Assembly: GCF_030149515.1 (NCBI RefSeq)
Contig: NZ_JASBRI010000003.1
Coordinates: 1-64,000 of the forward strand
Length of the DNA stretch: 64,000 nt
Direction: 5' to 3'
Source: Maricaulis sp.
Lineage (GTDB): Bacteria; Pseudomonadota; Alphaproteobacteria; Caulobacterales; Maricaulaceae
The position numbers and the translations under genes are program-made. The notes beneath the pieces were generated by a model. The model saw only the letters and a program-made list of their open reading frames with translations. It was not told the DNA's origin and made no database searches. Numbering within the stretch: position 1 is the stretch's first letter; each line of letters opens with the position of its first letter. Below, in pieces: positions 7,228 to 14,541 of this stretch.

Positions 7228-7611
7228 CTACCCGACGGCCCGCTCGTCCGCTCCGGCATTCGCCTGGGGCATCAGACCCTGCATCACAGTCCGGTTGATA
7301 TCCACGAGATCGTCCACGGCTTCCGGATCACGCATCGCGACGGTGCCGTGCTTGGACACGAAGATGGACAGGGAAATAATCGCCGCACGCAGGCTTTCCG
7401 GCAATTTGTTGTCCTGGCTGGCACAATCCAGCGCCAGATTACTCCAGACCCGGCGGTTCCAGTCGATCGCCTCCGCCCGGCCCTTGATATCGTCCATCGG
7501 AAGGTCCTTGGATGCCATCAGCGCCCGTGTGACCTGCGCGAAGAGGCGATACTCCGTCGCGCGCGGATCCTCGCTGCGCTGACTTGTCTTCTGGTAAGCT
7601 TGAAGCGACAT
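7228..7611 (-). CDS. flaF: FlaF, flagellin synthesis/export regulator
   Basis: This 127-residue protein matches FlaF: the start MSLQAYQKTSQRSEDPRATEYRLFAQVTRALM, the central WNRRVWSNLALDC and the helix LRAAIISLSIFVSKH. In Caulobacter, FlaF is needed for flagellin synthesis and secretion and works against FlbT, acting at the level of flagellin mRNA translation and as a flagellin-binding factor. The ATG at 7611 shares one base with the flbT stop (TGATG), so the pair is translationally coupled. Longer upstream starts would lie inside flbT and add no conserved sequence. Confidence 0.93.
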   Translation of the reverse strand: MSLQAYQKTSQRSEDPRATEYRLFAQVTRALMASKDLPMDDIKGRAEAIDWNRRVWSNLALDCASQDNKLPESLRAAIISLSIFVSKHGTVAMRDPEAVDDLVDINRTVMQGLMPQANAGADERAVG

Positions 7612-7997
7612 CAGGCCAGTCTCTCGTCTTCGTACTTCATCAGTTTCCGGCAGCCCATCAGGGCCTTGTAGTGCTCGCCTGCCATGACATCCCGGCTCAC
7701 AGAAACGCACACCGCAAGCACTTCAGGATTGGAAACGACACCCATGAACTCGTTCATCCGGAGCACGAATTCGTCGTAAAGCTTGTCGTCCGCCCGGTCC
7801 GACAGATACATCATCATGATCGGGAAATAGATCCGCCGAACAGGAGTCGTCACATCCGCTTCCTGGAGAATGTCCTTTTCGCGCAGCACTGCGGCCTTGT
7901 TCTTGAGAACCAGGTTGGCCCGCCGGTCGCCGTTTTCGATAACGGCCCCGTTGAGGACAAACTTCTCGCCGGGCTTGAGCGAGATTTTCAGGGGCAT
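7611..7997 (-). CDS. flbT: FlbT, post-transcriptional flagellin regulator
   Basis: This 128-residue protein matches FlbT (MPLKISLKPGEKFVLNGAVIENGDRRANLVLKN, then REKDILQEADVTTPVRRIYFP). FlbT acts on the 5' leader of flagellin mRNA and slows its translation until the hook is complete. ATG at 7997 is preferred because a GGAG element lies exactly 7 bases upstream; the TTG at 8003 would leave only one base of spacing. It is the first gene of flbT-flaF and faces the FlmG-like gene, from which it is divergently transcribed. Confidence 0.93.
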   Translation of the reverse strand: MPLKISLKPGEKFVLNGAVIENGDRRANLVLKNKAAVLREKDILQEADVTTPVRRIYFPIMMMYLSDRADDKLYDEFVLRMNEFMGVVSNPEVLAVCVSVSRDVMAGEHYKALMGCRKLMKYEDERLA

Positions 7998-8106
7998 GTG
8001 CAAACTCCGTTGCGCACAAGGCGGTCACGACACGTAACGGCGGCAGGTTGGCAATGTGGAGTGAAGAAATCGTTTCCGCCTGTTCCGCCTGCCGCCGGAC
8101 TTGACG

Positions 8107-8121
8107 TTAGCGAGTTCTTAA
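8107..8121. promoter_or_regulatory. CtrA-like box upstream of the glycosylation operon
   Basis: TTAG-CGAGTTC-TTAA differs by one base from the TTAA-N7-TTAA consensus. It lies 46 bases before the FlmG-like gene. Caulobacter FlmG is known to be cell-cycle regulated, so CtrA control here is reasonable but unproven. Confidence 0.4.
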
Positions 8122-8166
8122 AGCGAATCCCATGCGATCGGGCGCAAAATCGAGACAGGTTGGATC

Positions 8167-9969
8167 ATGATGCAAAACGCCCCGGCCCTGGACCTGGACG
8201 CGGAACTCTCGGCTGACGCCGAAATCGTCCGGAACGAAGCGCGCGACGCGGTCCCCCTGGGACGTGAAGCACTGAAGGTCGATGCCCAGCTTGTCCGGAT
8301 CCCCGAGAGCAAGCGGCGCCAGTACCAGAAGGTCGTCGCACAGGCCAAGCGGGCACTCAAACTTTCCGCCGAGAACGCCCATTCCGACGCGGCGCGCATT
8401 GCCTTCAAGGCGGTCCAGCTGGCCCCGGACCTCGCCCTGACCAATCATGTCATGGGGCTGATGCTCTACCGCCTGGGCCGGCTGTCGCGCGCGCTCGACT
8501 TCTTCCAGCGTGCCTGGGAGCTCGATCCCAACGATGCGGAAATCTACCAGAAGCTGGGCCTGGTCGCCTGGAAGCTGGACATGCTGGAGGCGGCGGAAAA
8601 ATTCTACCGCATCGAATGCCGGCTGGCGCCGGACAAGACGGATGGCATTATCAATCTGGCGGGTGTGCTGCGCGACCAGGGCAAGTTCGAGGAAGCCATC
8701 GAGATCCTGCGCACGGCGATCTACGCCAATCAGGAGAGCTACGAGCTCTGGAACTCGATGGGCACCGTGATCAATGACAGCGGCAAGCCCGAGGAGGCCT
8801 CCACCTTTTATCTCGAGGCACTTCGCCTGAAGCCGGAATACGGCCGGGCCCACAACAATATGGCCAATGTCTACGAATTGCTCGGCGAGCCGGAAAAAGC
8901 CCTGCCGCACTATGAGGAAGCGCTGAAAGACCCTGCCGACGAAATGGAAGAGGCGACCATGCGTCATGGCCGGTCCATGGTGCTTCTGGCCGCCGGCCGG
9001 ATCGCGGAAGGCTGGGCAGCCAACGAGGCGCGCCTCGACCCCAACCGCGCCCAGGCAACGCTGTTTTCCATGAAAATGCCGATGTGGGACGGTGTGGACC
9101 CGGGCGAGATCCGGGGCAAGACCGTCGTGCTCGTCGGCGAGCAGGGCCTGGGTGACGAGGTTCTTTTCATGAACATCGTCAAGGATATGCTCGAGGCGAT
9201 CGGACCGGACGGCCAGCTCCGTATTGCCTGTGAATACCGCCTCATGCCGATCGTCGGACGCTCCTTCCCCGAAGCGGTCGTCGGTAACCACCTCTCGGCC
9301 ACGATCGAGGGGCGGGAAATCCGCACCACGCCCAAGCTGGACGCCGGCGCGGATTTCTGGACCCCGATGGCGACCCCGCTGCGCGCCTTCCGCCCGACAC
9401 TGGACAGTTTCCCAAAGGAGCCGGGCTTCCTGAAGGCCAGTCCGGAATATCTGGATCAGTTCAAGGCCCAGCTCGACACGTTCGGCAACGGCCTGAAGGT
9501 GGGTATCCTCTGGAAATCCCTGCGCATGGATGCCCAGCGCTCGAAATTCTTCTCGGCCTTCGATGCCTGGGAGGGCGTTCTGAAGACGCCGGGTGTCGAT
9601 TTCGTCAATCTGCAATACGGGCAGGTCGAGGACGAACTGGCCCTGGCACGGGAACGCTTCGGCGTCGACATTCACCAGCCGCGCGATATCGACCTGAAGA
9701 TGGACCTCGACAAGGTCGCCGCCCTGGCCGCGTCCTGCGATCTGGTTCTCGGCCCGATGAACGCGACCTCCAACCTCGCGGCCGCCTGCGGCGGCAAGGT
9801 CTGGTTCATCCACGCCCGGTCCTCGACCTGGACCCTGCTCGGCTCGGACCGTCAGCACTGGTACCCGCAGACGCGCTCCTTCTTCGGCAACGGGTTCCAG
9901 GACTGGGACAATACGTTCACGCGCATCGCCTGCGAACTCGCCTCTCTGGCGTCCGGGCACAACGGTTAA
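8167..9969 (+). CDS. flmG: FlmG-like flagellin glycosyltransferase (TPR + GT-B domain)
   Basis: This 600-residue protein has TPR repeats from about residue 55 to 265 (for example LGRLSRALDFFQRAWELDPND and GKPEEASTFYLEALRLKPEY). The C-terminal glycosyltransferase-like domain (about 275-600) contains GEQGLGDEVLFMN, VGILWKS and a late ATSNLAAACGGKVW segment. This is the domain order of Caulobacter FlmG, in which the TPR part binds flagellin and the GT part transfers pseudaminic acid to it. It lies divergent from flbT and leads an operon that contains pseF, pseG and pseI. The next gene begins 14 bases after its stop. Other TPR-glycosyltransferases have the same plan, but the context strongly favours flagellin as acceptor. 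Two adjacent ATG codons (8167 and 8170) are equally possible starts. Confidence 0.85.
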   Translation: MMQNAPALDLDAELSADAEIVRNEARDAVPLGREALKVDAQLVRIPESKRRQYQKVVAQAKRALKLSAENAHSDAARIAFKAVQLAPDLALTNHVMGLMLYRLGRLSRALDFFQRAWELDPNDAEIYQKLGLVAWKLDMLEAAEKFYRIECRLAPDKTDGIINLAGVLRDQGKFEEAIEILRTAIYANQESYELWNSMGTVINDSGKPEEASTFYLEALRLKPEYGRAHNNMANVYELLGEPEKALPHYEEALKDPADEMEEATMRHGRSMVLLAAGRIAEGWAANEARLDPNRAQATLFSMKMPMWDGVDPGEIRGKTVVLVGEQGLGDEVLFMNIVKDMLEAIGPDGQLRIACEYRLMPIVGRSFPEAVVGNHLSATIEGREIRTTPKLDAGADFWTPMATPLRAFRPTLDSFPKEPGFLKASPEYLDQFKAQLDTFGNGLKVGILWKSLRMDAQRSKFFSAFDAWEGVLKTPGVDFVNLQYGQVEDELALARERFGVDIHQPRDIDLKMDLDKVAALAASCDLVLGPMNATSNLAAACGGKVWFIHARSSTWTLLGSDRQHWYPQTRSFFGNGFQDWDNTFTRIACELASLASGHNG

Positions 9970-9983
9970 GCGGGATACCGGCC

Positions 9984-10613
9984 ATGCCCAGCCAGCACCT
10001 TATCCGGATGCTCGACGGCTCGGCGGCCGCGTTCAAAGGCGGGCGCGACTATGTACACGGATCGGATATCGCGACTTTCGCGGTAGGGACCGCCACCGAA
10101 ACGCCCGGCCTTGCCGCCCTCCGCCGCATCGAGTTTCATCGCCCCCTGGTGTCACGCGGCGTGCTCTTCGCGGAGCCGCAGCTCGCCAAGGGCGCATCGG
10201 CGGAATTCTGCGCCACAGGCAGTTTTTCCATGGGTGACGGCGGCGAACTCCCCTTCGCGATCTTCCCGGCTCCCCTGCCCGTGCTGCGCACCGATCTTCC
10301 CTTCGACGAGGGCGCCCTTTGGCCGCAATGCGAGGTAGATGCCGGCGCGCAGTCGGTCAGGACGCAACAGATCCATACGCTAACCTTCGAGGAACATCTG
10401 ACCAGCATGATGAAGCTGCTGTGCCGGACGGTGGCGCCCACTTTCGGCAAATGGTGGTTCGTTCGCCTGACCCGGAATGGCGAGACACCGCCAGCTGGCA
10501 CCGAACTGGAACTTCGCGTCCGCCGTCTGACGGCGGACCGATTCGTGGCAGCATCCATCCTCGCCGGCGGGAAGCCTTGGGGCGGGATCGAATTTATCGG
10601 GAGGCAGGAATGA
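9984..10613 (+). CDS. Unknown protein, possibly hotdog fold, in the Pse acyl cassette
   Basis: I do not recognise this 209-residue protein by name. It has no signal peptide or membrane segment. Two halves each read like a hotdog unit: residues about 20-90 (YVHGSDIATFAV, then LRRIEFHRPLV) and about 125-209 (helix HTLTFEEHLTSMMKLLC, then strands ending AGGKPWGGIEF). Hotdog proteins act on acyl-ACP or acyl-CoA as dehydratases or thioesterases. The stop overlaps the KAS III start (ATGA) and an acyl carrier protein follows, so a step on an ACP-bound acyl chain is an attractive inference. Fold and function are not certain. Confidence 0.6.
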   Translation: MPSQHLIRMLDGSAAAFKGGRDYVHGSDIATFAVGTATETPGLAALRRIEFHRPLVSRGVLFAEPQLAKGASAEFCATGSFSMGDGGELPFAIFPAPLPVLRTDLPFDEGALWPQCEVDAGAQSVRTQQIHTLTFEEHLTSMMKLLCRTVAPTFGKWWFVRLTRNGETPPAGTELELRVRRLTADRFVAASILAGGKPWGGIEFIGRQE

Positions 10614-11551
10614 CATCGCAGCGGACCTGGATCAGATCCATCGGCACCCGGCTCGGTTCAGCCCGCGTCGACAATGTCCGCCAGGCGGAGACCTTCGGGA
10701 AGGATGCGGAATTCCTCGATACGAGGATCGGCGCTCGTTGGCTACCGCAAGCCGACGATACGGAGACCGCGGTCACGCTGGGCGAAGCCGCCTCCCGCGA
10801 GGCGATCGAAGAAGCCGGTATCGCGCCGGAGCGGATCGGCATCTTGATTTTCGTCAGCCAAAATCCGGATTTCGGCGGCCTGCCGCATAATTCGGCAATA
10901 CTACAGGACCGGCTGGGTCTGCCAACCTCAAGTGCCTGCTTCGACGTCGGCCTCGGCTGTTCGGGCTATGTTTACGCTCTCTCCATAGCCACAGCCATGA
11001 TGCAAGCTTTGCGACTGGACCAAGGGTTGATCGTCACCTCGGACCAATACCGAGCCCAACTCAGGGAAGGCGATGTGAACACGCAGATGCTGTTCGGCGA
11101 TGGCGCGACGGCCACGGTTTTGAGCCGCGACGAGGCCGAACTCGAGATCGTCGCAACGGAGCTTGGAACCAACGGCAATCATGCGTCCGCTCTGCAGCGC
11201 AGCGCCAACTGCATCGCCATGAACGGCCGCACGATTTTCGGCTTTTCGCGCAAGACAGTTCCTCTGGCGATCCGTCAGTTCACGGAACGGTATGGCCTGT
11301 CGCTTGATGAGGTGGATACGGTACTGCTGCACCAAGGCAGCCGGGCAATCGTCGAGGAGATTACAAAGGAACTCGGCCTCGATGTGACGAAAGTTCCAAT
11401 TGAGATGGGGGAGACGGGCAATACCGTCTCCTCCTCCATCCCCTTCCTTTTGAAACCGCGACTGAAGGATTGCGAGATCAAGACCGTATTGGCCACAGGG
11501 TTCGGCGTCGGCCTGTCCTGGGGCACCGCCTGGATGAGGAGGACATCCTGA
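10610..11551 (+). CDS. 3-oxoacyl-ACP synthase III (KAS III/FabH-like)
   Basis: This 313-residue thiolase-fold enzyme has the full KAS III triad: C117 in DVGLGCSGY, H241 in LLHQGS and N271 in ETGNTVSSS. The C-terminal GFGVGLSWGTAWM segment matches FabH. KAS III enzymes condense an acyl-CoA with malonyl-ACP to give a 3-oxoacyl-ACP. The ATG overlaps the stop of the preceding gene by four bases, and the acyl carrier protein starts two bases after the stop, so the three are translated as a block. Placed inside a pseudaminic acid operon, it is unlikely to be the housekeeping FabH. It probably makes a short 3-oxoacyl chain for sugar acylation. Confidence 0.9.
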   Translation: MTSQRTWIRSIGTRLGSARVDNVRQAETFGKDAEFLDTRIGARWLPQADDTETAVTLGEAASREAIEEAGIAPERIGILIFVSQNPDFGGLPHNSAILQDRLGLPTSSACFDVGLGCSGYVYALSIATAMMQALRLDQGLIVTSDQYRAQLREGDVNTQMLFGDGATATVLSRDEAELEIVATELGTNGNHASALQRSANCIAMNGRTIFGFSRKTVPLAIRQFTERYGLSLDEVDTVLLHQGSRAIVEEITKELGLDVTKVPIEMGETGNTVSSSIPFLLKPRLKDCEIKTVLATGFGVGLSWGTAWMRRTS

Positions 11552-11552
11552 G

Positions 11553-11780
11553 ATGAATGACGCAGGCATCAAGACGACCATCGCCATTATCGAGAAGGTC
11601 GCAGAGGAGGAGTATCCGGACGCGACGGCCAACACCATGATCGACGAGCTGTCCATCGACAGTCTCGATCTGTTCACGGTGATCGGGGATCTTGAGGAAG
11701 AAACCGGCCGTTCGATGAGCGATGAGGAAATGGGCCGAGTCGCCACTATTGGCGATCTGGTGAAACACTTCTACGGCTGA
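11553..11780 (+). CDS. Dedicated acyl carrier protein
   Basis: This 75-residue acidic protein has the carrier-protein signature IDSLDLF. S37 is the expected attachment site for 4'-phosphopantetheine. The four-helix pattern and length fit a type II ACP, but it is clearly not the usual AcpP sequence. It follows the KAS III gene immediately and precedes pseF. It probably holds the acyl chain that the LpxD-like transferase passes to the amino sugar. A phosphopantetheinyl transferase must be supplied from elsewhere. Confidence 0.92.
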   Translation: MNDAGIKTTIAIIEKVAEEEYPDATANTMIDELSIDSLDLFTVIGDLEEETGRSMSDEEMGRVATIGDLVKHFYG

Positions 11781-11821
11781 CCCCGCAGAATCGGCTGCTA
11801 TCCAGATTTGCGGAGGACAGT

Positions 11822-12532
11822 TTGGCACTCGCTGTGATCCCCGCCCGCGGGAACTCCAAGCGCATACCGAGGAAGAATATCCGGCCCTTCGCCGGCAAAC
11901 CGATGATCGCCTGGCCGATCGAGGTGGCCCTCGCCAGCGGCAGTTTCGACCGCGTCATCGTTTCCACCGGCGATGACGAAGTGGCCGACATCGCGCAGGC
12001 CCACGGCGCGGAAGTCCCATTCCGCCGGCCGGCGGAACTCTCGCACGACAAAGTCCCCACCCGTCCGGTCATGGTCCACGCAATCGAACAGGTACAAGCC
12101 CTGCACGGCCCGGTCGAACACGTGTGCTGCATCTATCCGACAGCGCCCCTGCTCGGCGCCGACACGATTCGGAGTAGCAAGCAGGAGCTCATCCAGACCG
12201 GAGCCGACTTCGTGTTCTCCTGCACTACCTTCCCCTATCCCATCCTTCGTGCCCTGCGGATCACGGATGACGGCTCGATGGAAATGATCTGGCCCGAACA
12301 CCTCAAGACCCGCTCGCAGGACCTCGAACAAGCTTATCATGATGCGGGGCAATTCTACTGGGGCCGTGCCGACGCCTTCTTGGAAGGCAAGCCCATGTTC
12401 GGTCCGGGCTCTCGCCCCTGGGTCCTGCCGCGCCATCTCGTGCAGGATATCGACACGCCAGAAGACTGGATTCGTGCCGAGCTGGCTTTCCAAGTGCTCA
12501 GAGGACGTTCGGATGATCGTCTTTCGTTGTGA
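11822..12532 (+). CDS. pseF: PseF, CMP-pseudaminic acid synthetase
   Basis: This 236-residue cytidylyltransferase activates the nonulosonic acid with CTP, the last step before transfer. The N-terminal signature IPARGNSKRIPRKNI is that of CMP-sialate-type synthetases, followed by VIVSTGDDE and the IYPTAPLL region. HLVQDIDTPEDW near the end is typical of PseF. The start is a TTG at 11822, supported by a GGAGG site 5 bases upstream; no ATG gives the full domain. Its end overlaps pseG by 20 bases. Caulobacter FlmC and legionaminic/sialic acid synthetases are relatives, and the operon supports Pse. Confidence 0.93.
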   Translation: MALAVIPARGNSKRIPRKNIRPFAGKPMIAWPIEVALASGSFDRVIVSTGDDEVADIAQAHGAEVPFRRPAELSHDKVPTRPVMVHAIEQVQALHGPVEHVCCIYPTAPLLGADTIRSSKQELIQTGADFVFSCTTFPYPILRALRITDDGSMEMIWPEHLKTRSQDLEQAYHDAGQFYWGRADAFLEGKPMFGPGSRPWVLPRHLVQDIDTPEDWIRAELAFQVLRGRSDDRLSL

Positions 12533-13580
12533 CGCAAACGCGAGGATTGGCTTCGGCCATCTGATGCGCTGTAGGCAGCTGTCGAACGAACTCCGACGGC
12601 GCGGCCACATGACGGCCATCTATGGCGATCTGCCGGATAGCGTAAATGATGACGATCCGCCACCTTTTGACCGGCTACAGCGGGCGTCGGGCTGGAACGG
12701 CAGACGCCGAGATGTGAAGGAGCTGATGGAGTTCGCGGCGTCCGTCGGTGTCAGTGCCTTTATCATCGACCACCCCGGCGCAGACGGCGAATATCAGTCC
12801 CTACTCAAATCGCGGGGCGTACGCTGGTTACATTTTATCGGACAGCCTGCCGGGCCGCTGTTGGCCGATCTCATTTTCTGCGCCAATGCGGCGGCCGATC
12901 CGACCGCCTTCCGGCGCCTTGAGCGCGGCCCCGAAACGAAGTTGCTGGTAGGTTTGGAACACGCCCTGCTGCGGCCCCAGTTCCGGGGGCTCGAGAAAAG
13001 GATCACGAAAGAGCGGGTCGACCGGGTCTTCGTTAGTTTCGGCGGCGGATCCGATCGAGGGGCATTCCGGAAATGTCTTCCCGTCCTGCTGTCACAAGCA
13101 GACGACACTTGCCGTTTCACGCTCGCCGTCGGCAGCGGCAATCCAGAGCTGAACTGGGTCAAGGATTTCGCCGCGGGGCGGCGGGACCGGATCGATCTGA
13201 GGGTCGACGAGATGCGGATCGCGGAATGCATGCTAGTTTCGGATCTTGCGGTCACTGCGTCGGGCACCACCACGCTGGAAGCCGCCGCCTGCGGACTACC
13301 CATGATACTGCTAGCGATTGCCGACAACCAGGTCGAGCCGGCTCGGGCCTGGGCACGGCGCGGCGCAGCGCTTTACCTCGGCGAGATCGATGCGCTCGTC
13401 CCACGCATGCTGGCCAATGCTTTCCGCGAAATGCAGGCGCCTGCGCTGCGCGCGCGGCAAACACGGGCGCTCTACGAAACCGGTGTTGACGGATATGGTG
13501 TCACGCGCGTCGCCGATGCCGTCGAGCGCTGCCTGCTGCGGCCGGAAGGTGTCGGGGAAACGAAGGAACAGCCGTCATGA
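12513..13580 (+). CDS. pseG: PseG, UDP-sugar hydrolase of pseudaminic acid synthesis
   Basis: This 355-residue protein has a GT-B-like fold and removes UDP from the diacylated 2,4-diamino-trideoxy-altrose intermediate. The start shows FRCDANARIGFGHLMRC, with the G-x-GH-x-MRC motif and H16. VFVSFGGGSD and SGTTTLEAAACGLPMILLAIADNQ are the expected nucleotide-binding motifs. The ATG at 12513 overlaps pseF and is preferred to further upstream codons, which would read through pseF in another frame. The C-terminal stop overlaps the next gene by 4 bases (ATGA). No GNAT (PseH) domain is fused to it, although some PseG proteins carry one. Confidence 0.92.
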   Translation: MIVFRCDANARIGFGHLMRCRQLSNELRRRGHMTAIYGDLPDSVNDDDPPPFDRLQRASGWNGRRRDVKELMEFAASVGVSAFIIDHPGADGEYQSLLKSRGVRWLHFIGQPAGPLLADLIFCANAAADPTAFRRLERGPETKLLVGLEHALLRPQFRGLEKRITKERVDRVFVSFGGGSDRGAFRKCLPVLLSQADDTCRFTLAVGSGNPELNWVKDFAAGRRDRIDLRVDEMRIAECMLVSDLAVTASGTTTLEAAACGLPMILLAIADNQVEPARAWARRGAALYLGEIDALVPRMLANAFREMQAPALRARQTRALYETGVDGYGVTRVADAVERCLLRPEGVGETKEQPS

Positions 13581-14509
13581 GCGATCCGGAGCGCTATCCG
13601 CTGTCACAGCCGATGCGGTTGTCCGAGCTATGCGCCCAAATGGACGCATCCGGCACGTTCGTGGGCGAAGCGGACCCCGTACTCACGAGCGCAGCCGCCT
13701 TGGATCGCGGCGACGAGACCTCCATCAGCTTCTGCCGCTTCGGCGGGGAGGTGGGCCGGAGCCGTATCCTCGCATCTCGGGCCGCCGTCATCGTCTGCAG
13801 CGACGCCCCCGCACCGGTCCCCGGACGGGTCTTCATTCAGGTCGCCGATCCGCGCGGCTGGTTCATCGACGCACTCCACCGACTCAATCCGGACGACACT
13901 GAAGCCTCCATCGACGCGACGGCCCGTATCGGCAACGCAGCACTCTTGGGCGATGATATACACGTCGGCGCCCATGCCGTGATCGAAGCTGGCGCCCGGA
14001 TCGGCAGCGGCTGCCGGATCGGCGCCTTCGCCTACATATCGGGCGCCAGCATTCTAGAAGCTGGCGTCACCGTACAGGCGCATGTCGCCATCGGCACGCA
14101 CGGCCTGTCCTTTCACAAGCGGCCGGACGGGTCCCCGCTATTCTTCCCGCATATGGGCAAGGCGATTGTACGTGAAGGCGCGGCGATCGGCACGCATACG
14201 ACTATCGTACGGGGTATTCTCGACAATACCGAGATCGGTGCCGGTGCACAGATTGGTAATCATGTGAATGTCGGACACAATTGCGCGATCGGACGGGAGG
14301 TCTTCATCTCCTCCGGAACCGTACTGACGGGCAGCGTTCGTATCGGCGACCGAACGCGCCTCGCCGCCGGGGTGACGGTGACAGCGCATTGCAGCATCGG
14401 TCAGGATGCCCATGTCGGGCTCGGCTCCGTCGTCGTCAAGGATATTGCGGACGGCAAGCGCGTCTTCGGCAACCCCGCCCGCCCCCTGCCTACAATGCGC
14501 GAGTTCTGA
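13577..14509 (+). CDS. LpxD-like hexapeptide acyltransferase, possible PseH replacement
   Basis: This 310-residue protein resembles UDP-3-O-acylglucosamine N-acyltransferase (LpxD). The N-terminal part (about 13-90) includes RGDETSISFCRF and resembles the LpxD uridine-binding domain. A left-handed beta-helix of hexapeptide repeats runs from about 108 to 300. The segment IGTHTTIVRG and NHVNVGHNCAIG align with the LpxD active region, and H234 is the likely catalytic base. LpxD takes acyl chains from acyl carrier protein. An ACP and a KAS III are encoded in the same operon, and no GNAT-type PseH is seen, so I infer that it N-acylates the 4-amino sugar between PseC and PseG. It is translationally coupled to pseG. 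A housekeeping LpxD is unlikely here. Confidence 0.82.
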   Translation: MSDPERYPLSQPMRLSELCAQMDASGTFVGEADPVLTSAAALDRGDETSISFCRFGGEVGRSRILASRAAVIVCSDAPAPVPGRVFIQVADPRGWFIDALHRLNPDDTEASIDATARIGNAALLGDDIHVGAHAVIEAGARIGSGCRIGAFAYISGASILEAGVTVQAHVAIGTHGLSFHKRPDGSPLFFPHMGKAIVREGAAIGTHTTIVRGILDNTEIGAGAQIGNHVNVGHNCAIGREVFISSGTVLTGSVRIGDRTRLAAGVTVTAHCSIGQDAHVGLGSVVVKDIADGKRVFGNPARPLPTMREF

Positions 14510-14541
14510 CCGCACCCATTTTTGATCCGGAGCCTTGAGAC

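Noticed and set aside
8107-9960. 617-codon open frame on the minus strand
   Set aside because: It is antisense to the FlmG-like gene, which has clear TPR repeats.
12513-13580. PseH domain fused to PseG
   Set aside because: The protein ends soon after the PseG fold and has no GNAT motif, so it does not supply the acetyltransferase.
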